A stretch of 64,000 nucleotides of DNA, taken from the NCBI GenBank assembly GCA_016946835.1, contig JACVTC010000029.1, positions 632,001 through 696,000 on the forward strand. Reading direction: 5' to 3'. This document shows, one piece after another, positions 1 through 8,057 of the stretch. Position 1 is the stretch's first letter. Every line of letters starts with the position of its first letter. Under the pieces are notes generated by a model that worked only from the letters and a program-made list of their open reading frames with translations, was not told the DNA's origin and made no database searches. The stretch comes from Neocallimastix lanati (nom. inval.). Its lineage: Eukaryota > Neocallimastigomycota > Neocallimastigomycetes > Neocallimastigales > Neocallimastigaceae. A program made the translations under genes and the position numbers.

Positions 1-99
1 ATAAATAATCTGACAAAACTAGGCAAACAAAAAATATAATTAAAAATGGTTGAATCTAATAATCATTTTTCGTTTAGCTCGCTTTAATCAAGCTTTTAA

Positions 100-785
100 A
101 GAACAGGTTAACGCCTAATTTGGCTTTTTCTAACCGGTTAAAATTGTTGATCCAAAGGTTGATACAGCTATTGATATACTTAATAGACTAAAAAATATAT
201 ATCAAACAAACCGAAGACAATGTAAAAAAGATGATTAATTGTATGAAGACTACTATGAATATACAAAAGCAATATGCCTTTGTATCTAAAGTTGCAAAAT
301 TAAAAGGAGATGAAGTTGTTAGTGATTCTTTAAGTTCAAGTTTTAAGGATATTGAATGCTTATACTTACCAGCTCTGGAAAACTTCCATGAATTGTTAAA
401 AAAAAAAAAAAAAAAAAAAAACTTTCTTAGATAAGGCTATTTGTGATGATGAAGATTCTGTTTACAACTATTATAATGTTCGCACTGAAATGGATATTAC
501 CACTCAAATGATTGCTCAAGCAAAACAAAGATTAAGTACTGAAATATTAATAGTAGTCAAAAATATAGACGTATTACATCAATATTAAGGGAACATGAAC
601 AATCCTATAAAATAAAGAAGGATAAATATGAATTATTATGTGAAGAAATTATTTAAAAGATTGAATAATTAGAAGCTAAGCATAAGGCTGATATATCAAA
701 TTACCTTTAATCTTTGCATGATTCTATGAATATTTTCTATCATCAAACAGTAAAATATTTCACAGAAAGTGATTCATATATATAT
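100..785 (+). pseudogene. Decayed coiled-coil protein, possibly BAR domain
   Basis: Broken reading frames give a consistent charged, helical protein. Pieces include DPKVDTAIDILNRLKNIYQ (about 150-210), a 67-codon open piece at 231-434, then after an A24 tract a piece with YYNVRTEMD, and near the end KKDKYELLCEEI, LEAKHKADISNYL and SLHDSMNIFYHQTVKYFTE. The last pieces resemble the third helix of BAR-domain proteins (membrane-curving, amphiphysin/sorting-nexin type). At least three TAA codons sit where the pattern suggests Gln, and the poly-A tract changes frame, so this is a relic. It runs directly into a copia 3' untranslated region and LTR. The BAR assignment is by pattern only; any long coiled coil remains possible. 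Confidence 0.35.
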
Positions 786-1111
786 AAATATAAAAAAAAA
801 ATAATAAAAATAAAAATTAAATAATAAAATAAGATAAAAAAGTATAATAATAAATTAAGCAAGGAAAGATTAATGGATAATATTAATAATAAAAAAATAA
901 ACTCCAATCCAATTTGAAAGTAAGAGGAAACGTTAGTATTTAAAATATATAAAATTAATTTCTTAAGTTTATAAATAAAAATAAAACAATTCTTTTCATA
1001 TACTTAATATGTTAGTTGTATTATTATTAAAAATATTATTTTATATAGTAATACATTTGCAATATTTCTCTTCAACTCTAACTTTCACCCAATGTTAGAT
1101 TTGAGGAGGAA

Positions 1112-1325
1112 TGTTGGAAACAAAAATATAAAGATTTATAGTTATATTAATTAAAGGAGTAATGTTACATGAATTAATATATTAGTGCAAGATATGTGAA
1201 CAATAGTAACAATAAGTTACATATTATGTTTACTATAAATACCATAAAAAAGGTATAAAATTATGTAGTGAGACTATTCTTTATTCTAATATAATAATAA
1301 AAAAAAGAGTTTCCTTCTTTTAACA
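1112..1325 (+). repeat. Copia-type LTR (solo or 3' LTR), 214 bp
   Basis: The repeat starts TGTT and ends AACA, forming short inverted termini. It is preceded directly by a purine tract (gaggagga, 1103-1110). The 90 bp upstream resemble the 3' untranslated region before the LTR at 26160: both have a 'ttcaac..ctaactt..cccaa' stretch followed by the purine tract. This is therefore the 3' end of a copia element. No partner 5' LTR or pol is seen upstream in the window. Confidence 0.6.
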
Positions 1326-1816
1326 GAAACATACATAAGGTTCCTGGTTCTACCCGCCCTATGACCATGTTTCAGGTTTTTGTTCAAAGAGGTCTTTACG
1401 GAATATGACGGTTAGGGTTACAGGAAAGCATGTTTCTTTTATAAATTCGAATAGATACTAAACAAATTAAGAGGGTAGGGTAAATGATTTAATGTGTCTA
1501 TATATATGTATTATACAAAATTGCAATCTTTCCTACAATTATGCAGTTACCAGAGAGTTAATATAAAAACACTATGGGTTAGGTTATACTAGTCTCAAAG
1601 AAGTACTAGGAGAATACTAGTAAAATTCTCAGCAATAATATACATATGTCAGAGCGCCAAAGCTGAAAACTCAGTAAGCTCTAGATAATTCTGACTTTAA
1701 AAAAGGAAGTTTGTGACTAACTCAATATTCTCACTGCTCCTGAGGGAGTGCTGAAACCAAGAGTGGTATACACCTGAAATAAAAAAAAAAAAAATAATAA
1801 TTGATTTAAATTATTT
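1326..1816. other. Unassigned, relatively GC-rich stretch
   Basis: This 490-bp stretch between two LTRs is clearly less AT-rich than its surroundings and has no long open frame. It contains 'gggttag/gggtag' pieces (1412-1420, 1471-1478, 1577-1582) reminiscent of the motif scattered through the Ty3/gypsy relics. It may be an old gypsy leader or other non-coding relic. I could not identify it. Confidence 0.2.
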
Positions 1817-2009
1817 TGTTAAAATATATTTACTATATTTCATTTTATATTAACCAATCAATTAGTTTAATAAATAATATTCATGTATAAAATCTTTCTA
1901 AATGAATATGTTTTTCTTTAGTTCTATTTTTAAAAAAATATATTAATAAATAATAAAATATCTATAATATAAATAAATTAAACTATTATAAACATTAATG
2001 TGTCTAAAA
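1817..2009 (+). repeat. 5' LTR of copia element 1 (193 bp)
   Basis: Nearly identical to 7865-8057. It starts TGTTAAAA and ends TCTAAAA, not the usual CA. It should carry the promoter and the start of the genomic RNA. The primer-binding site follows immediately. Confidence 0.9.
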
Positions 2010-2041
2010 GATTAAGAGTCTCAATCTACTAATTGAGTTTG
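2010..2041 (+). promoter_or_regulatory. Primer-binding site, half-tRNA-Lys type
   Basis: Immediately after the LTR, 'gattaagagtctca' is the reverse complement of TGAGACTCTTAATC, which looks like the anticodon arm of tRNA-Lys(CUU) (loop CTCTTAA). The complementarity appears to continue through the D-arm region to about 2041. Drosophila copia and yeast Ty5 likewise prime from a cleaved 5' half of a tRNA rather than its 3' end. The same arrangement recurs at 21635. The tRNA identity is from memory of the general Lys(CUU) sequence. Confidence 0.6.
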
Positions 2042-2227
2042 ATTTAAAATAAAGTTAAGTTAAATTTTTCTATTTTTACATTTCAATAAAACCAAAGAAC
2101 TAATAAATTATTATTTTTATTATTTATTGTATTTTATTTATTACCGAATCAAATCCATAAGAAATAAAGATATTTTTTAATCAATAATAAATAAAATTAT
2201 AGTTAAATTGTTAAATAATAAAATTAA

Positions 2228-2458
2228 TATCATCAAGATGAAAAATTTATTGTCAACTGATGATATTAATATTAAAATAAAATAAAAATGGTATCATCAA
2301 GATGAAAAATTTATTGTCAACTGATGATATTAATATTAAAAATAAAATAAACACAGTATCATCAAGATGAGAAATAAATAATCAACTGATGATACTAATA
2401 TTAAATTAAATTAAATCTAATATCATCAAGATGAGAAATAAATAGTCAACTGATGGTA
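2228..2458 (+). repeat. Four tandem stem-loop repeats in copia leader
   Basis: Four copies with 64-65-bp period start at 2228, 2292, 2357 and 2421. Each is bracketed by TATCATCA and TGATGATA (TGATGGTA in the last), an 8-bp inverted repeat with a loop of about 22 nt. They lie between the primer site and gag, the usual place for packaging or dimerisation signals. Element 4 has a comparable array of different sequence at 21974. Confidence 0.8.
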
Positions 2459-2977
2459 TTTAGATAAATTTGAAACTAAAATATTATTAATATAAAAAAA
2501 AAATATAAATAAATTAAAATAATAATAAAAAAACTAATTATATGTATTAAATAAAATTTTGAATAAATCACATTATATAATATATCAAATATATTAAAAT
2601 GAAATTATAAAACTAATCAATGAATAAAAAATAAAAAATCTAATCAAATAATAATCACCTTTTATTTAATCAAAATTAATAATAAATTAAATAATATAAA
2701 TGCCTTATTTATTAAAGTTTGGTATTACAATACTAAATGAGATAAAAATAGTAACAAATTAATGAAATCAAATTTAAGTAAAAATTAAAATGAGAATTTT
2801 TAATATAACAAATTAATACTAATAAATTAATAAAAATTAACAGAATTAAATATTATAATATTTTTTTAAAAAAAAAAAAAAAAAACTACTAAAATATTTT
2901 TATTAATTGAGATTTTAAAAAAATATATAATTAATTTAAAACAATAATAAAAATTTTAAATTTCAAAAGTACTCGAA

Positions 2978-3835
2978 ATGGCTGGAAGAAGAAGAAACCA
3001 AGAACAAGTTATCAACCTCACCAGAGAAGATATTACACATAAAGGAATAACCTTTAATTATTCCGAAAATTTCAACCAAATTACTGAACTAAATACAGAA
3101 AACTACCCTGGTTGGAGAAGAAAAATTCTGTATTTGCTAACAATAAATAAATCAACCAAATATGTCCTTCATCCAATTGTAAAGAAGTTAAGAAAGAGAG
3201 ATATAAGAGAAGAATTAACAGATTACCCGGAGGATCAATTTGATAGTTCGTTAGTTTATGAAAAGAACACTAAAAACATTGATATTACTAACGACATCAC
3301 GGCCAAATGGATTATCATAAATGGGCTTGGAGAACAAACACAAAAACTAATAAATGGAAATGAAAAGACCGCTTTTCAAATTTGGAACATCTTCCAAGAA
3401 TCGTTTACCAAAAGCAAGGAAAGAAGAAAAATCGAAATCCAAAACAAAATTGAAACAATGAAGTTTGACACCAAGACCGATATAAATATATTCATTGCCA
3501 ATTTGCAAAATTTAATAGACGAACTTGAGAAAATTGACAATGACCTTAGTATAAATACAAAAATAGGCATTCTAAATAGATGCTTACCTGAAGATCTAAG
3601 GTGGATAAACGTCTTTCAACATAAGAGTTGGGAATCATGCTGCTCCTATGTTAAGGAAATCATCCCTAATATCGTTTTATCTAATTTAAAAGAAAAAAAT
3701 TCCATTCAGGAAAACAACAATAATGTTCTCTTCAATGCTGAAACAAGAAAGAGCAAGAATTATCGAAACAATAATAGAACTAAAGGTAAAAGAAAAAGCC
3801 TCAAAAGGAATAGTGGAAGATGTAACTATTGTTGA
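2978..3835 (+). CDS. gag: Copia Gag (285 codons), stopped inside zinc knuckle
   Basis: The nucleocapsid/capsid precursor of element 1. The first ATG follows a long AT-rich leader. The N-terminal part resembles the UBN2-type Gag region of copia elements (ENYPGWRRKILYLL near residue 42; TAKWIIINGLGEQTQKLI near 108). The frame ends in a CCHC knuckle: CNYC, then UGA, then RRGHYFYEC. Replacing UGA by one sense codon would give CX2CX4HX4C spacing, and the same frame continues open to 5413. Either a glycine codon mutated to UGA or the stop is read through. A mutation seems more likely because the stop destroys the knuckle. Confidence 0.85.
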   Translation: MAGRRRNQEQVINLTREDITHKGITFNYSENFNQITELNTENYPGWRRKILYLLTINKSTKYVLHPIVKKLRKRDIREELTDYPEDQFDSSLVYEKNTKNIDITNDITAKWIIINGLGEQTQKLINGNEKTAFQIWNIFQESFTKSKERRKIEIQNKIETMKFDTKTDINIFIANLQNLIDELEKIDNDLSINTKIGILNRCLPEDLRWINVFQHKSWESCCSYVKEIIPNIVLSNLKEKNSIQENNNNVLFNAETRKSKNYRNNNRTKGKRKSLKRNSGRCNYC

Positions 3836-5413
3836 AGAAGAGGACATTACTTCTATGAATGTAAATTCAGAAAAAATAATTTATATAAAAATCAAAACAA
3901 AAATAAATTTAATAAAAGAACTAAAAACAAAAGAAAATTTCAAAACGATATTAATTATGTGAACACTAATGATGCCTCTTCAAGTAATTATGACACAATA
4001 TACGCAGATGCCTTTACTAAAGATTATAATACAGAAAATAATATTGAATTAAATTACTGTAACGTTGAAAAAGAATTTTTAAATGAAGATAGTGACAAAA
4101 ACTTTCTTTCATGTTGGATTTTGGACTCCGGTGCTTCAATCAATATCACAAGCAATCTTAATCTTCTAATAGACATAAAAAAATGTAATGAAGAAATTAA
4201 TCTAGCTAATGGACAAATACTTACAGCTGTCCATAAAGGAAAATTTAAGGGGTATGTAAACAACAATGAAGTAATACTTAATGAGGTATACTACTCTCCA
4301 GCCATCAATAAAAATTTAATATCCATATGCAAATTACTAAAAGAAAATTATAAAATTGTTTTTAATAATTCAAATAATAAATCATATGCAATCATTTACG
4401 ATAGCAATGATAAAAGAATAGTTAACATCACTGCAACCAAGACTAATACATTTAAAATTTGGTTTTCCAATAATAAAATAAATCTCAATAATAATAACAA
4501 TCAACATAATAATTTAGAAATAAATTTCACTACACCAAATGCAGTAAAGAGATTAAATTTATGGCATAGAAGATTATGTCATTTTGATATTAGCCATATT
4601 AAAAATAAATTATTAAAACTTAATACACCAGTTAATCAATGCCTAATTTGTATAAATTCAAAATTTAAAAATAAACCATATAAGCAAGCAATAAATAAGT
4701 CGAAACATATATTTGAATTACTTCACATGGACTTGGTTGGTCCTCTTCATGAATCACTTTATGGTAACAAATATCTTTTTACAATCCTCGATGACTATTC
4801 ACGCTATGGATGGACTTTGTTTTTAAAATCTAAAAGTGACACCTTTAACTCATTTTACAATTGGTTTTTAAGTATTAAAAATAAGTATAATACTAAAATT
4901 ATATATATTCGAACGGATAATGGTACAGAATTTTGCAATAATAATTTTAATTTATTCTTTAAATCTTATGGTATCAAACATCAGCTAACTGTACCATATA
5001 ACCCACAACAAAATGGAAGGGTGGAACGATTCAATGGCACCCTAATTAATTCCGCCAAAGCTATGCTGAATGACTCTAAACTTAGTCACCAATTTTGGGA
5101 AGATGCTACCTCTACTGCTAATTATATACATAATCGCATTCCGCACAAAGGAATAAATATGAAAATACCTTATGAAATAATTAACAAAACAAAGGTCAAC
5201 TATTCAAATATTAAAGTATTTGGATGCAAAGTTTATTTCTTTATTCCTAAAGTCTTTAGATCTAAATTCGATAACAATACTAAACCAGGGATTTTTCTAG
5301 GATACTCTGAGAACCTATCAGCTTACAAAATTTTAGATATTACTACTAATAAAATAATCCTATCTAGATCTGTTGCTTTTTTTCGAATCCAATCCTGGAA
5401 ACAGTTATCTTAA
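3836..5413 (+). CDS. pol: Copia protease-integrase segment of Pol
   Basis: This continues in the same frame as gag after the UGA. The aspartic protease motif is WILDSGASI (about 4115-4141). The integrase zinc-binding part has LWHRRLCHFD with a following CLIC. The catalytic core shows HMDLVGP and ILDDYSRYGW, RTDNGTEF, and NPQQNGRVERFNG, so the D,D,E residues are present. It ends in a shifted frame after an 8-T run near 5380. With one T fewer, the reading would pass into FESNPGNS of the next segment, as at the equivalent site of element 2. The product would process Gag-Pol and insert cDNA into the genome. Confidence 0.9.
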   Translation, partial: RRGHYFYECKFRKNNLYKNQNKNKFNKRTKNKRKFQNDINYVNTNDASSSNYDTIYADAFTKDYNTENNIELNYCNVEKEFLNEDSDKNFLSCWILDSGASINITSNLNLLIDIKKCNEEINLANGQILTAVHKGKFKGYVNNNEVILNEVYYSPAINKNLISICKLLKENYKIVFNNSNNKSYAIIYDSNDKRIVNITATKTNTFKIWFSNNKINLNNNNNQHNNLEINFTTPNAVKRLNLWHRRLCHFDISHIKNKLLKLNTPVNQCLICINSKFKNKPYKQAINKSKHIFELLHMDLVGPLHESLYGNKYLFTILDDYSRYGWTLFLKSKSDTFNSFYNWFLSIKNKYNTKIIYIRTDNGTEFCNNNFNLFFKSYGIKHQLTVPYNPQQNGRVERFNGTLINSAKAMLNDSKLSHQFWEDATSTANYIHNRIPHKGINMKIPYEIINKTKVNYSNIKVFGCKVYFFIPKVFRSKFDNNTKPGIFLGYSENLSAYKILDITTNKIILSRSVAFFRIQSWKQLS

Positions 5414-7799
5414 AGAATGCTCACCTGAATTTTCCAATTTTATTCCGGATCACGAAATCAGGGGAGATAATACATATAATACATATTATAATAAAAATAC
5501 ATACGATACCAATACATATAACATTAATCATAATATTCAACAAAGATTAAATAAAATTGATTATCCATGTTCTAAAGAATTTTTTAATTCAAAAAACATC
5601 CTAAGTAATTCACCAATATTAAATAATAGCAATATACAAAATACATACGAAGATATAATCAATAAAAATAATTCTAAGAATAAAAGAAAATATAACAAAA
5701 AACAAAGAAATAATAATTACAGTAACAATAATAGTAACAATAACAATGAAAATATCAATAATAATATCCATAACAATAATTTCATTAATAATAATACAAA
5801 TAATAATAATAATATAAACAATAATAATAATGACATAACCAATAATAATTTTATCAATAATAATAATATAAATAATAATAATAATAATAATAGTAATAAT
5901 AATAATACAAATAATAGTAATAATAATAATACAAATAATAGTAATAATAAAATTAGAATTGATAATAATAATATTGAAAATAATAATAATAGCCAAAATA
6001 GAGAAGATACTAATAATAATATAAACGATAATACAGCCAATAAAACAATCAATAACAATAATAATATTGAAAGCAGCAGAGTAAATGACAACACAATTAT
6101 CAATAAAATTTATATTCAACGTAATGGAAACGAAATTATAAATACTTTATTGACTAATAACAATTCATTTAAATTAAATAATATCGAGACCAATAATAAA
6201 AAAAGAACTATGAATATTATAAATGAAAGTAATAACAAAAGAAGAAAGACAACAAATACCTTAAGAGAACCAGAAAATTATAAAGATATTCAAAATTTAA
6301 TCGATAGAAAAGAGTGGATTAATGCAGTAAATGAAGAATTAAGCAATATAAAAAACTTAAATGTATTTAATACAATTAAATATATACCCAAAAATGCCAA
6401 TGTAATTTTCTCACGATGGATTTTCAAATATAAAAGAAATGCGAATGGCGAGATAACAAAAAGAAAGGCAAGATTAGTAGCACGAGGTTTTACCCAAGAA
6501 TTTGGAATAGACTTTCATGATACTTTTGCACCAACGTTAAAACACGACTCTATCAGAATTTTAACTTCAATTGCAGCCCAAAATAATTTTAATATAGAAC
6601 AAATCGATATGAACGCTGCTTACCTTAATGCCAAGTTAAGTGAAAATATTTATATGAAACCTCCAGAAGGTCATCCAGATTTTAATAGAAAATACTGGAA
6701 ATTAAACAAGGCTATATATGGTCTGAAACAAAGCGGACGAGAATGGAATAAAGAAATTAATAAATTCTTAACTAAAATAGGACTTAGAAGAATGGTAAGT
6801 GAACCATGTATATATGTAAAAAATGGTAAAAATAAAAACATTTTATGTATCGTCGGTATTTATGTTGACGATATTTTAATCGCTGGAAAAGAGAATGAAA
6901 TTAAATGTATAAAAGAATATTTCAAAAGAAAATATAAAATAAAAGAAATTGGCGACGTGGATTTCGTTATCGGAATAAAATTTGTTAAACACAAAAATGG
7001 ATATTTTATGCATCAAAGAAGATACATTATAGAGGTTTTAGAAAAATTCAATATGAATAATGAAAAACCATTAAGGAATACAAAACCAATTACGGACGAT
7101 AAACTTAGAAATATAAAGTTTAATCAAACTACCTACCGAAGTGCAATAGGAAATTTACTCTACATTGCTATATGCACCAGACCTGATATTCTATTTTCGG
7201 TAAGTAAAGCAGCACGAAAATCAAATAATCCGAATATGGAAGACTGGAACAATGTCGTAAGAATACTAAGATATCTTAAAGGAACAACGAGTTACGGGAT
7301 AAACTATACAAGGAAACTAGGAATAGAAGCCTTTGTTGATGCCGACTTTGCAGGAGACACTGAAACCAGAAGATCAACGACAGGTTTTTTAGTAACCATG
7401 GGCAACGCACCAACTAGCTGGTGTTCCAAGCTACAACACTGTGTGTCAACATCTACTGCAGAATCGGAGTATTATAGTCTGAGTGAATGTGGCAAGCACT
7501 GCATTTGGTATTTAAACTTAATGAAAGAATTATATTATAATATTAAATGTATTAAAATAAAAATAGATAACAAAGCTGCCATATTCAATAGCAAAAATCA
7601 ATCCATTAATCCGAAGACAAAACATATTGATATAAGAATTCATTATATTAGAGAAATAATAAATAAAAATTTTATAAAATTAGAATATATTCAATCTCAA
7701 AATAATTTGGTCGATGGATTCACTAAATATCTGAATAACACTCTTATGGAAAAATTCAGAAATTCTTTATTATATAAAATTGAGGATTTAAAATTTTAA
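5373..7799 (+). CDS. pol: Copia Asn-rich linker, reverse transcriptase and RNase H
   Basis: The segment begins at FESNPGNSYL after the frameshift. About 240 residues of Asn-rich low complexity follow (5700-6060, AAT/AAC runs). The RVT_2 domain starts at RWIFKYKRNANGE, with RKARLVARGFTQ, QIDMNAAYLNA and the catalytic YVDDILIAG. RNase H carries FVDADFAGD, TSWCSKLQHCVSTST, AESEYYSLSE and DNKAA. The ending TKHIDIRIHYIRE is typical of copia. All catalytic motifs look intact. The Asn-rich linker is in frame, and its antisense produces spurious Ile/Leu-rich open frames. Confidence 0.92.
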   Translation: MLFFESNPGNSYLKECSPEFSNFIPDHEIRGDNTYNTYYNKNTYDTNTYNINHNIQQRLNKIDYPCSKEFFNSKNILSNSPILNNSNIQNTYEDIINKNNSKNKRKYNKKQRNNNYSNNNSNNNNENINNNIHNNNFINNNTNNNNNINNNNNDITNNNFINNNNINNNNNNNSNNNNTNNSNNNNTNNSNNKIRIDNNNIENNNNSQNREDTNNNINDNTANKTINNNNNIESSRVNDNTIINKIYIQRNGNEIINTLLTNNNSFKLNNIETNNKKRTMNIINESNNKRRKTTNTLREPENYKDIQNLIDRKEWINAVNEELSNIKNLNVFNTIKYIPKNANVIFSRWIFKYKRNANGEITKRKARLVARGFTQEFGIDFHDTFAPTLKHDSIRILTSIAAQNNFNIEQIDMNAAYLNAKLSENIYMKPPEGHPDFNRKYWKLNKAIYGLKQSGREWNKEINKFLTKIGLRRMVSEPCIYVKNGKNKNILCIVGIYVDDILIAGKENEIKCIKEYFKRKYKIKEIGDVDFVIGIKFVKHKNGYFMHQRRYIIEVLEKFNMNNEKPLRNTKPITDDKLRNIKFNQTTYRSAIGNLLYIAICTRPDILFSVSKAARKSNNPNMEDWNNVVRILRYLKGTTSYGINYTRKLGIEAFVDADFAGDTETRRSTTGFLVTMGNAPTSWCSKLQHCVSTSTAESEYYSLSECGKHCIWYLNLMKELYYNIKCIKIKIDNKAAIFNSKNQSINPKTKHIDIRIHYIREIINKNFIKLEYIQSQNNLVDGFTKYLNNTLMEKFRNSLLYKIEDLKF

Positions 7800-7826
7800 T
7801 TCTAAAAAATATAGTTAAAATTAAAC

Positions 7827-7864
7827 AAATGTAACATTGAAACGAAGTTACATTTGAGGAGGAG
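7827..7864 (+). promoter_or_regulatory. 3' stem-loop and polypurine tract of element 1
   Basis: AAATGTAAC (7827-7835) and GTTACATTT (7847-7855) form a perfect 9-bp inverted repeat with an 11-nt loop. It abuts the plus-strand primer tract GAGGAGGAG (7856-7864), directly before the 3' LTR. The purine tract is expected; the hairpin next to it may position RNase H or be chance. Confidence 0.6.
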
Positions 7865-8057
7865 TGTTAAAATATATTTACTATACTTCATTTTATATTA
7901 ACCAATCAATTAGTTTAATAAATAATATTCATGTATAAAAGCTTTCTAAATGAATATGTTTTTCTTTAGTTCTATTTTTAAAAAAATATATTAATAAATA
8001 ATAAAATATCTATAATATAAATAAATTAAACTATTATAAACATTAATGTGTCTAAAA
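7865..8057 (+). repeat. 3' LTR of copia element 1 (193 bp)
   Basis: Matches 1817-2009 with two visible substitutions (T/C about 22 bp in, T/G about 76 bp in). Its last bases run straight into element 2 coding sequence. Confidence 0.9.

Larger units (their letters stand above)
1817..8057 (+). mobile_element. Near-complete Ty1/copia retrotransposon (element 1)
   Basis: The order is 5' LTR, half-tRNA primer site, leader with tandem stem-loops, gag, protease-integrase, reverse transcriptase-RNase H, purine tract, 3' LTR. This is the copia order, with integrase before reverse transcriptase. The 193-bp LTRs differ at two positions I could see, so insertion was recent. Two lesions break the polyprotein: UGA at 3833-3835 and a poly-T frameshift near 5380. 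The 5 bp outside the LTRs (tattt, atatt) do not form an exact duplication, and the right flank continues into another copia gag/pol. The boundaries may therefore result from recombination rather than a clean nested insertion. Confidence 0.9.

Noticed and set aside
2228-2458. CRISPR-like array
   Set aside because: Repeats and intervening sequence are both conserved and palindromic; it is a eukaryotic retroelement leader.
5619-6119. Ile/Leu-rich minus-strand frames looking like membrane proteins
   Set aside because: They are antisense to the Asn-rich AAT/AAC linker of copia pol.
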